Source: Oscillospiraceae bacterium
GTDB taxonomy: Bacteria; Bacillota; Clostridia; Saccharofermentanales; Saccharofermentanaceae
Assembly (NCBI GenBank): GCA_902780785.1
Contig: CACZGS010000004.1
Location: 62,001 to 126,000 of the forward strand
DNA length: 64,000 nt
Direction: 5' to 3'
Below, in pieces: positions 8,358 through 15,338 of the stretch. A program made the position numbers and the translations under genes. Below the pieces are notes generated by a model. It saw nothing but the letters and a program-made list of their open reading frames with translations, was not told the origin of the DNA and did not search any database. Position 1 is the first letter of the stretch. Each line of letters begins with the position of its first letter.

Positions 8358-9154
8358 AGACTGTACTCTCTATTGCAGGAAGCGACTGCTCCGGCGGCGC
8401 CGGCATTCAGGCCGACCTTAAGACAATGCTCGCGAACGGCGTGTACGGAATGTCCGTCATCACTTCCCTTACCGCGCAGAACACCACGGGTGTCAGGTCG
8501 ATACTTAACAGCGATGCGACGTTCCTTGCAGACCAGATCGATGCTGTTTTCGAAGACATCATACCCGATGCCGTAAAGACCGGCATGATCCCTTCTAAAG
8601 AACTCGTGGAAGTGACCGCAGAGCGCCTTAAGTTCTACTGCGTCAACAATATCGTCGTAGATCCCGTCATGGTCGCAACGAGCGGCGCTGATCTCTCGAA
8701 CTCGGAAAGCGTAAAAGCACTTAAGGAATCACTTATTCCCCTCGCATCCGTCGTCACGCCCAACGTGCCTGAAGCAGAAGTCCTCTCGGGCATGACGATA
8801 AACACAAAAGACGACATGATCGAAGCCGCAAAGAAGATCAATGCAGAGTGCGGCTGTTCCGTTCTGATCAAGGGCGGTCACAACAGTTCAAACTGCGATG
8901 ACGTGCTGCTGCACGCAGGCGAAGTCATGATTTTCGAGATGGAAAAGATCGATAATCCGAACACACATGGAACGGGCTGCACTTTATCAAGTGCGATCGC
9001 CTGCAATCTCGCAAAAGGCATGACGGTTCCGGAAGCCGTTAAGCGCGCCAAGGAATACATCACGGGCGCGATAAAGGCAGGCCTTGATCTGGGACACGGC
9101 AGAGGGCCGTTAGATCACGGATATGACATCACAACAGAATTCAAAAACTCATAG
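8354..9154 (+). CDS. thiD: Hydroxymethylpyrimidine (phosphate) kinase
   Basis: Phosphorylates HMP and HMP phosphate to HMP pyrophosphate, the pyrimidine donor for ThiE. The protein is 266 residues long, normal for the ribokinase-like family. Motifs: LSIAGSDCSGGAGIQADLKT at the N-terminus, VVDPVMVATSG, LIKGGHN, and NTHGTGCTLSSAIA, which holds the anion hole and catalytic Asp/Cys region. ATG at 8354 follows AAGGAGGGG. It sits between thiE and thiC in the riboswitch-controlled operon. Confidence 0.96.
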   Translation: MKTVLSIAGSDCSGGAGIQADLKTMLANGVYGMSVITSLTAQNTTGVRSILNSDATFLADQIDAVFEDIIPDAVKTGMIPSKELVEVTAERLKFYCVNNIVVDPVMVATSGADLSNSESVKALKESLIPLASVVTPNVPEAEVLSGMTINTKDDMIEAAKKINAECGCSVLIKGGHNSSNCDDVLLHAGEVMIFEMEKIDNPNTHGTGCTLSSAIACNLAKGMTVPEAVKRAKEYITGAIKAGLDLGHGRGPLDHGYDITTEFKNS

Positions 9155-9163
9155 GAGACAAAT

Positions 9164-10471
9164 ATGGAAAGAACTTACAAGACACAGATGGAAGCCGCAA
9201 AGATGGGGATCGTGACTCCTGAGATGAAGATCGTAGCTCAGAAGGAATACAGGACTGAAGAAGAGATCCGCGAATGGGTCGCAAAGGGCCAGGTCGCTAT
9301 CTGTGCCAACAAAAACCACAAGTGCCTGAACCCTGAGGGCGTCGGCTCAATGCTCAGGACAAAGATCAACGTTAATCTCGGCGTTTCAAGAGACTGCAAA
9401 GATTACAACGTTGAAATGAAGAAGGTACAGGCCGCAGTCGACATGGGTGCAGAGGCCATCATGGATCTCTCATCACACGGCGACACTATGCCTTTCCGCC
9501 GCAAGCTCACATCAGAATGCCCTGCCATGATCGGCACCGTTCCTGTTTACGATGCGGTCATTCACTACCAAAGAGACCTCGCCACACTGTCTGCAAGGGA
9601 CCTTATCGATGTCGTCAGGCTTCATGCTGAGGACGGCGTAGACTTCGTAACCCTTCACTGCGGCATCACAAGACACACGATCGACCAGATCAAGAAACAC
9701 AAGAGAAAGATGAATATCGTATCCAGAGGCGGCTCCCTGATCTTCGCATGGATGTGCATGACAGGCAATGAGAACCCTTTCTACGAATACTACGATGAGA
9801 TCCTGGATATCTGCCGCGAATACGACGTTACGATCTCACTCGGTGACGCGTGCCGTCCGGGCTGCCTTGCCGACGCAGGCGACGTATGTCAGATAGAAGA
9901 ACTTGTAAAACTCGGCGAGCTTACAAAGCGCGCTTGGGAAAAGGATGTCCAGGTAATGGTTGAAGGCCCCGGACACATGCCGATGGATCAGATCGAAGCC
10001 AACATGAAGATCCAGCAGAGTATCTGCATGGGCGCTCCTTTCTACGTTTTAGGACCCCTCGTTACAGATATCGCTCCGGGATACGACCACATCACTTCAG
10101 CAATAGGCGGCGCGATCGCTGCCGCTTCAGGTGCGGCTTTCCTCTGCTATGTAACTCCCGCAGAGCACCTGGCACTCCCCAATGTCGACGACGTTAAGCA
10201 GGGCATAATCGCTTCGAAGATCGCGGCTCACGCTGCGGATATCGCGAAAAAGATCCCCCACGCAATGGACAAAGACAATGCCATGGGCGATGCCAGAAGA
10301 ACTTTCAGGTGGGATGACCAGTGGGCAGTGTCGATCGATCCTGAGACAGCCAAGGCGATCCGTGATTCAAGAGCTCCCGAGCACGATGACACATGCTCAA
10401 TGTGCGGCAAGTTCTGTGCCGTAAGGAGCATGAATAAAGCACTTGAGGGTGAATATATCGATATTCTCTGA
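9164..10471 (+). CDS. thiC: Phosphomethylpyrimidine synthase (radical SAM)
   Basis: Converts aminoimidazole ribotide to HMP phosphate using a 4Fe-4S cluster and S-adenosylmethionine. The 435-residue length fits the shorter ThiC type found in anaerobes. The cluster motif is at the C-terminal end, with Cys411, Cys414 and Cys418 in CSMCGKFC. Other family blocks are [57 protein letters not shown] and [14 protein letters not shown]. It is the last gene of the thi operon. Its stop directly abuts the stop of the convergent nitrogenase-like gene. Confidence 0.97.
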   Translation: MERTYKTQMEAAKMGIVTPEMKIVAQKEYRTEEEIREWVAKGQVAICANKNHKCLNPEGVGSMLRTKINVNLGVSRDCKDYNVEMKKVQAAVDMGAEAIMDLSSHGDTMPFRRKLTSECPAMIGTVPVYDAVIHYQRDLATLSARDLIDVVRLHAEDGVDFVTLHCGITRHTIDQIKKHKRKMNIVSRGGSLIFAWMCMTGNENPFYEYYDEILDICREYDVTISLGDACRPGCLADAGDVCQIEELVKLGELTKRAWEKDVQVMVEGPGHMPMDQIEANMKIQQSICMGAPFYVLGPLVTDIAPGYDHITSAIGGAIAAASGAAFLCYVTPAEHLALPNVDDVKQGIIASKIAAHAADIAKKIPHAMDKDNAMGDARRTFRWDDQWAVSIDPETAKAIRDSRAPEHDDTCSMCGKFCAVRSMNKALEGEYIDIL

Positions 10472-11536
10472 TCAGATGCCGGGATAATAGAGATCCGGCT
10501 TCATAAGATCGGGGATCTTCTTAAGATAAAGTCTTCCGGATAACGCAAAATGAGGGAGCTCGATGAAGTCAGCATTTGCGGGTGATATCAGCCTTACCAT
10601 TGGATCGGCAATGATATTTTCCGCATCCTTAAGCGCTTCTTCGAGCTCCTCTTCACCGTGACACTTCCTGTCACAGTCAAGAAGGAGTCCGTCTGTTATT
10701 TCAGTTGTGGCAATCACGTTGTAATCAATGCTGGTCTTTGTCTTGATATATGCGGCAACAGAACCCGATATTACGGGTTCGCCCACAATATAGTTTTTGG
10801 TTTTTTCTCTTACGGTTTCAGTATAGTCACAGGGTCTGCCGTCCCACGGAAGTCCTTTTACATACGGTATGCCGTATTCCTCCTGCATATACTTGCATGC
10901 AGCAATGCCGGAAGATGATACGGCAATATTTAATTCTGCTTCAGTCGCCCTGACAGCATTCTCATATGAAGTGTTAAGGCCCCAGTTTGAGACAAGCTCA
11001 TATCCGCCTGATAAGTGTATCTCCGTTGACGTGAGATCAAGAGGTGTCATGCCAATGATATTCACGCCGTTCTTTACCTTCCGTTCAGGATCGCGCAGCA
11101 TCTTTTTTGCAAAGCTCAGGAATGCTTCTGACTGGCCTTTTGAATAGTCATGCATTGCATTAGTGTTGATGTAAAAGCACGGCAAGCCTGTCTTTTCCTC
11201 CAGGACCCTGCAAATGCCCTTAAAGTCAGTGCCGTTAAGATAAGGGAGCGGCGAATTTGCCAGAGCGATAAACCGCGGCCGCATGATTTCAGCTGCTGCG
11301 CAGATATCATTTATGAACTTGTTATCATTACCGGTGATGGCATCGATATCATTAAGCCCTGAAATGTAGATAAGGCTCTCCTTATCAAACCATCTGGTCT
11401 CATCATGGGTATTGTATGTGGAATTGCATCCTGAAGGATCATGGATAACGGTCATGCCGCCGAACTCGTAAAGGGCGCTCGCAGCTCCCGATACATCGCC
11501 TGTATAGACCGGTAAGATCCTGTAAGTCTTCCTCAT
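10472..11536 (-). CDS. Nitrogenase-like component 1, K-type subunit of pair 2 (K2)
   Basis: A 354-residue protein of the nitrogenase component 1 superfamily (NifD/K/E/N, BchN/B, CfbD). DPSGC places Cys37 where the first P-cluster-type Cys of the K side lies. The usual third cysteine position, before the GTD turn in ANSPLPYLNGTDF, has no Cys. It is paralogous to K1: both share GC at 36-37, a following DExRW, SGLxDxDAI, MTPL, SSSGIxAC and a final F-A-x-SGR block. The start overlaps D2 by 4 nt (ATGA). It is the last gene of the ten-gene operon and ends exactly against thiC. By analogy with NifN it could be half of an assembly scaffold, or part of a second enzyme; the sequence does not decide. 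Confidence 0.85.
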   Translation of the reverse strand: MRKTYRILPVYTGDVSGAASALYEFGGMTVIHDPSGCNSTYNTHDETRWFDKESLIYISGLNDIDAITGNDNKFINDICAAAEIMRPRFIALANSPLPYLNGTDFKGICRVLEEKTGLPCFYINTNAMHDYSKGQSEAFLSFAKKMLRDPERKVKNGVNIIGMTPLDLTSTEIHLSGGYELVSNWGLNTSYENAVRATEAELNIAVSSSGIAACKYMQEEYGIPYVKGLPWDGRPCDYTETVREKTKNYIVGEPVISGSVAAYIKTKTSIDYNVIATTEITDGLLLDCDRKCHGEEELEEALKDAENIIADPMVRLISPANADFIELPHFALSGRLYLKKIPDLMKPDLYYPGI

Positions 11537-12831
11537 ATGCAGCTCCTGCAGCCAAGGCCCTTGCGCGGAACGATATCACGCATGTCCTTGCTGTTATTAA
11601 ATGCATCTTCCATGAGCCTTATAAACTCACATATTCCGCTGAAGCCGTAAAGGCCCCCGCCTTCTATTATGTTTACAAAATTCCCTGTGCCTTCGAACCA
11701 GGCAGCCTTCTGGCCTATTGCCAGAACTTTCTCTTTGCTTCTTACAGGTCTTCTGTCGCTTACATGCATAGTCGAGTGAAGGATAAGATCAGGAAAGTTA
11801 TTCTGCAGATATTCAAAATCCGCCTTTTCGTTTCCGTCAACAGCATCAAGATAGACCGTCTTAACATTTATCCCGTTATCCGCTAAAAACCTTGCAAGTG
11901 ACAAAGGCTTCGGTACAGCGGTGTAATCGACCGCGACAGGCATATCTCCGATAAGATCTTTAAGCTTTTTCAATTCCGCCATACAGGCATCTTTCCCGTC
12001 TTCGAAAAATCTGTCAGGAACAGATAATCCTGACTGCCTTATCTCTTCTTCAACGGTGTCAAAATCAAAGCTTAAGGGGCAGTAGATGTACTTGCGGTCC
12101 AGCCTCTGTGTTATGGCTTTTGCGGCCATTAGGCCTGCCGGATACTGACAGATGAATAATGAGGATTCCCCAACCGAGAGATACTCTTCAAGTGTCCTGC
12201 AGTCAGCGGTATCTTTTACAGTCTTGGCGTTAAACTCCAGTATCTTTTTGAAGTCGTTCTCGGATGCCGGCATATCGCTTCCCGCAAACGCCACAGTATC
12301 TTCCTTTGCAGGAAGCTTAGGAATGATGTCCGACATAGCTTTTCGGAGTCTCTGGTCAGGAGTCGTGCCGCGCTTCTGCATTACCGGATCCATGAATCCT
12401 CTTATGAAAATAACGTCAGGAAAACGCTTTTCGAGCTCCTTGTAGATATAGCCGATATCGCATCCCATAAATCGATGGACACACACCGGGAAAACGATCA
12501 CCACCGAAGGGATCTTGGGGAGCTTTCTAAGGCAGTCGGTAACACCTTCTATGGTGGTTTCCTCTATCCTTCCCGAATGCGTCATGTCATCTTCTTCAAG
12601 TACTACTGACGAGAACCTGCCGAGCTCACCCATCTCTGCGGCTGTCATGACAACTCCGCGCAGACAGTTGTCGGCGCAGATGTATATCTGATGAGCCTCA
12701 GGGATCCTGAACCCGATATGCACGATATTCCATGTGCCGTGTACTGGCGCGTTGAACTCAAGCCCGTTTACAAACGGCTTTGGAAATTCGGCATCGCCGA
12801 TCCTCACCCTTTCATCACTTGACGTTGGCAT
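11533..12831 (-). CDS. Nitrogenase-like component 1, D-type subunit of pair 2 (D2)
   Basis: A 432-residue nitrogenase component 1-type protein. Candidate metal ligands are Cys52 and Cys56 (ICADNCLRG) and Cys117 and Cys124 (FPVCVHRFMGCD); the latter block aligns with the CxxxLxGDD region of NifD that holds a P-cluster cysteine. The chain ends in GLGCRSCI, so Cys428 and Cys431 form a CxxC at the extreme C-terminus, which D1 lacks. ATG at 12831 overlaps the upstream small gene by 17 nt. With K2 it forms a second D/K pair beside D1/K1, as NifEN stands beside NifDK. Function unknown; a scaffold or a distinct reductase are the main options. Confidence 0.85.
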   Translation of the reverse strand: MPTSSDERVRIGDAEFPKPFVNGLEFNAPVHGTWNIVHIGFRIPEAHQIYICADNCLRGVVMTAAEMGELGRFSSVVLEEDDMTHSGRIEETTIEGVTDCLRKLPKIPSVVIVFPVCVHRFMGCDIGYIYKELEKRFPDVIFIRGFMDPVMQKRGTTPDQRLRKAMSDIIPKLPAKEDTVAFAGSDMPASENDFKKILEFNAKTVKDTADCRTLEEYLSVGESSLFICQYPAGLMAAKAITQRLDRKYIYCPLSFDFDTVEEEIRQSGLSVPDRFFEDGKDACMAELKKLKDLIGDMPVAVDYTAVPKPLSLARFLADNGINVKTVYLDAVDGNEKADFEYLQNNFPDLILHSTMHVSDRRPVRSKEKVLAIGQKAAWFEGTGNFVNIIEGGGLYGFSGICEFIRLMEDAFNNSKDMRDIVPRKGLGCRSCI

Positions 12832-13063
12832 AGGAAGTTTTTACGTTAACTCCGTCAAGACGTCCGATCTTTCCTGTTATCTCGCTGATGTAATCCTGGG
12901 GCGCGTTAATGGCGATCATGATGATGCTGATGTTCTTCTCGCGGTAGGGCACGCCCATTCTCCCGATGATGTATTTTCCGGCCTCGTGAAGAAGGGCATT
13001 AAGCTTCTCAACTGATTCAGGATTCTCTACGATTATCGAGATTGCAGCTACTCTTGTTTCCAT
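12815..13063 (-). CDS. TM1266-family small protein (hydrogenase-system putative regulator)
   Basis: An 82-residue protein with an ACT/NikR-C-terminus-like ferredoxin fold. It matches the TM1266 family by the pattern VEKLNALLHEAGKYIIGRMG, VPYREKNISIIMIAINAP and GKIGRLDGVNVKTSY. That family is normally found beside [FeFe]-hydrogenase maturation genes (HydE/F/G) and is named a putative regulator there; its true role is not known to me. Here it sits inside the nitrogenase-like/Hyp operon, 9 nt after hypE and overlapping D2. ATG at 13063 follows AAGGAGCG. It has no DNA-binding helix, so it may sense a metal or small ligand or act as an assembly factor. Confidence 0.85.
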   Translation of the reverse strand: METRVAAISIIVENPESVEKLNALLHEAGKYIIGRMGVPYREKNISIIMIAINAPQDYISEITGKIGRLDGVNVKTSYANVK

Positions 13064-13072
13064 AAACGCTCC

Positions 13073-14077
13073 TTAGCAAATTCTTGGCAGCAGTTCGTTG
13101 CCGGGCTTGGGAAGATATGTCTGTCCGCCGACTTCAGTCGTCATGACTACTCTTCCGGTCTCTTCTTCAGTTACTTCGCCTATTATCGTTGCACCTTCAG
13201 TGTACTTTGTACCCTTAAGGACATCAACAACTGCCTGTGCTTTTTCCGCAGGGCAGATCATTACCATTCTGCCTTCGCATGCAAGATACAGAGGCTCTAA
13301 TCCCAGAAGACCCGTTACGCCGCTGACTTCGGGAGCTACCGGAACGCTTGTCCTGTCGACCCTGATGCCGACCTCTGCCTCATCTGCGATCTCATAAAGA
13401 ACAGTTCCGACGCCGCCTCTCGTGGCATCTCTTATAACGTGCATCTCAGGGCATACTTCGAGCGCTCTTCTTACAGGCTCCCACAAGGGCGCGCAGTCGG
13501 AAGTTACATCTGCTTCAATGCCATATTCGTCACGGGCAAGAAGGATAGCTGTTCCGTGTCTTCCGACATCACCTGTTACGATTATCTTATCGCCCGGCTT
13601 AGCAAACTTTCCGGATGTGTTGATGCCTTCGCCGATGACGCCCACACCTGCTGTGGTGATAAAGATCTTATCGACCTGGCCTTTGCCCGCAACCTTCGTG
13701 TCGCCTGCAACGATATTTACTCCGGCTTCTCTTGCGGTCTCACCCATCGTCTTTGCGATCAGTTCCAGATCTTCGATCGGGAGTCCTTCCTCAATGATGT
13801 AGGAACATGTGAGATAAAGGGGCTTGGCGCCCATGCATGCAAGGTCATTTACCGTGCCGCAGACAGCAAGTCTTCCGATGTTGCCGCCCGGATATTTCCA
13901 TGGCGATACAATAAAGCCGTCTGTCGACATTGCGATACGGCCTTCGGGTCTGGGAAGGACTGCCGCATCGTCTGCAGTGAAATACTCGTTTCCGAGATTC
14001 TTCTTGAATATCTCACCGATAAGCTCGGATGTCTTTCTTCCGCCGCTTCCGTGAGCCAATGTTATTACTTCTTTCAT
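13073..14077 (-). CDS. hypE: HypE, cyanide-ligand donor for Fe(CN)2CO assembly
   Basis: HypE dehydrates the thiocarbamate on its own C-terminal cysteine to thiocyanate and passes CN to iron on the HypC-HypD complex. The protein has 334 residues and a PurM-like ATPase fold. LAHGSGGRKTSELI, MSTDGFIVSP and IVAGDTKVAGKG are family motifs, and the chain ends in PRIC, the essential C-terminal Cys. ATG at 14077 follows GGAGG and overlaps hypD by 4 nt; the in-frame codon further upstream lies within hypD. All key residues seem intact, so cyanide chemistry is expected even though no hydrogenase gene is adjacent. Confidence 0.96.
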   Translation of the reverse strand: MKEVITLAHGSGGRKTSELIGEIFKKNLGNEYFTADDAAVLPRPEGRIAMSTDGFIVSPWKYPGGNIGRLAVCGTVNDLACMGAKPLYLTCSYIIEEGLPIEDLELIAKTMGETAREAGVNIVAGDTKVAGKGQVDKIFITTAGVGVIGEGINTSGKFAKPGDKIIVTGDVGRHGTAILLARDEYGIEADVTSDCAPLWEPVRRALEVCPEMHVIRDATRGGVGTVLYEIADEAEVGIRVDRTSVPVAPEVSGVTGLLGLEPLYLACEGRMVMICPAEKAQAVVDVLKGTKYTEGATIIGEVTEEETGRVVMTTEVGGQTYLPKPGNELLPRIC

Positions 14078-15129
14078 GACTGTCCTCCGTACATATAGAA
14101 TGCAGAGCATGCGCCTTCGTCAGATACCATGCATGCTCCGACAGGGTGATCCGGATTGCATGCCTTTCCGAAAAGCGGACACTCCGAAGGCAGGATCTTT
14201 CCCTGAAGAACGATTCCGCATTTGCATGCCGTCTTGCGTTCAAACTCCATCTTCGGTACCGAATACTTCTTTCTGGCATCGTAAGCCGCATATTCATCCC
14301 TGAGTTCAACACCTGAATCCGGTATCACGCCGATACCGCGCCATTCGGCATCACAGGGCTTCATGAATTTATCAACGAGCGCAACAGCAGCAGGACTTCC
14401 CTCATCTGTTACCACTCTCGGATATGCATTAACAAAGAACGGCTTGCCTTCGGAAACATTCTTTACGGTTACCGCAAGCGCAGCGAGAAGCTCATCGCCT
14501 GTAAAGCCTGCAATGGTTCCGCTTACACCGCGCTCTGCAAGGTCACGGCAGAGCTTCGTTCCGATGATCGCATGAACATGGCCGGGATAAAGGTATGCAT
14601 CTGTCGAAGATGCCATAGCTTCATAAGCACCCGGCATGGTCTTGTTCGCTGTAAGGAGCGAAAAGTTATCAAGCCCGTCTCTTACTGCATTCTTTACGGC
14701 AATAACATCAGAGGGTGTCGTTGTCTCGAATCCCACGGAAAGGAAAACGACCTGCTCTTCAGGATGGTCCTTGGCATACTTCTCCGCATCAATCGGCGAA
14801 TAGACGATCTTTACTTTGCCGCCTTCTGCTCTTGCCTGCTGAAGACTCTTAACGTTTCCGGGAACTCTTACGAGATCTCCGAAAGTCGTAAGCGTGCAGC
14901 CTTTCTCGAGCGCGAGATAAACAGCCTCATCGATATATGCTGCAGGCGTTACGCAGACAGGACATCCGGGGCCTGATATGAGATTGATCTTGGGTGATAA
15001 GAATCTTCTTATTCCCTGCCTGAAGATCTCATGAGTATGTGTACCGCAAACTTCCATGATCCTTACGGCAGGTCCGTCGTAGGTCTCAAGGAAATTCCTC
15101 ATATCAGCAGTACTGTTGATACTTGTCAT
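14074..15129 (-). CDS. hypD: HypD, Fe(CN)2CO scaffold protein
   Basis: HypD with HypC carries the iron atom while CN and CO ligands are added. The 351-residue length is typical. Conserved cysteine motifs are visible: MEVCGTHTHEIFRQGI, SGPGCPVCVTP, and the C-terminal 4Fe-4S set in CKCGIVLQG, SECPLFGKACNPDHPVGACMVS and GACSAFY. The block VVFLSVGFETTTP is also family-typical. Its start overlaps hypC by 4 nt and its end overlaps hypE by 4 nt, indicating tight coupling. All essential cysteines appear present. Confidence 0.96.
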   Translation of the reverse strand: MTSINSTADMRNFLETYDGPAVRIMEVCGTHTHEIFRQGIRRFLSPKINLISGPGCPVCVTPAAYIDEAVYLALEKGCTLTTFGDLVRVPGNVKSLQQARAEGGKVKIVYSPIDAEKYAKDHPEEQVVFLSVGFETTTPSDVIAVKNAVRDGLDNFSLLTANKTMPGAYEAMASSTDAYLYPGHVHAIIGTKLCRDLAERGVSGTIAGFTGDELLAALAVTVKNVSEGKPFFVNAYPRVVTDEGSPAAVALVDKFMKPCDAEWRGIGVIPDSGVELRDEYAAYDARKKYSVPKMEFERKTACKCGIVLQGKILPSECPLFGKACNPDHPVGACMVSDEGACSAFYMYGGQS

Positions 15130-15338
15130 GCCAGATTCTCCTTTAATACTTTCTCAGTCTCTGATTTGTCGTCGTCAGTGATCTTTGCGATCGCACAGCC
15201 TGCGTGGACCATGACATAATCGCCGGGTTCAAGGTCATCTAAAAGCTCTGCGGAGATCTCCCTTTTCGCGCCCGTGCAGTCGACCATTGCGACACCATCC
15301 TTAACACTGATGATCTTTGCAGCTAAACCTACACACAT
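15126..15338 (-). CDS. hypC: HypC/HybG-family chaperone
   Basis: A 70-residue HypC. It binds HypD to hold the Fe(CN)2CO group and normally delivers it to the hydrogenase large-subunit precursor. The essential N-terminal Met-Cys is present (MCVG, where MCLA or MCIG is commoner), as is the GDYVMVHAGCAI block with its His. The length is on the short side but complete. The ATG directly follows the hypF stop with no gap, with GAGGATAG as ribosome site inside hypF. Because no hydrogenase large subunit is near, its delivery target here could be a nitrogenase-like protein; that is inference. Confidence 0.95.
   Translation of the reverse strand: MCVGLAAKIISVKDGVAMVDCTGAKREISAELLDDLEPGDYVMVHAGCAIAKITDDDKSETEKVLKENLA

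Noticed and set aside
13439..14098. 219-codon plus-strand open frame inside hypE
   Set aside because: Shadow frame opposite hypE; no independent coding evidence.
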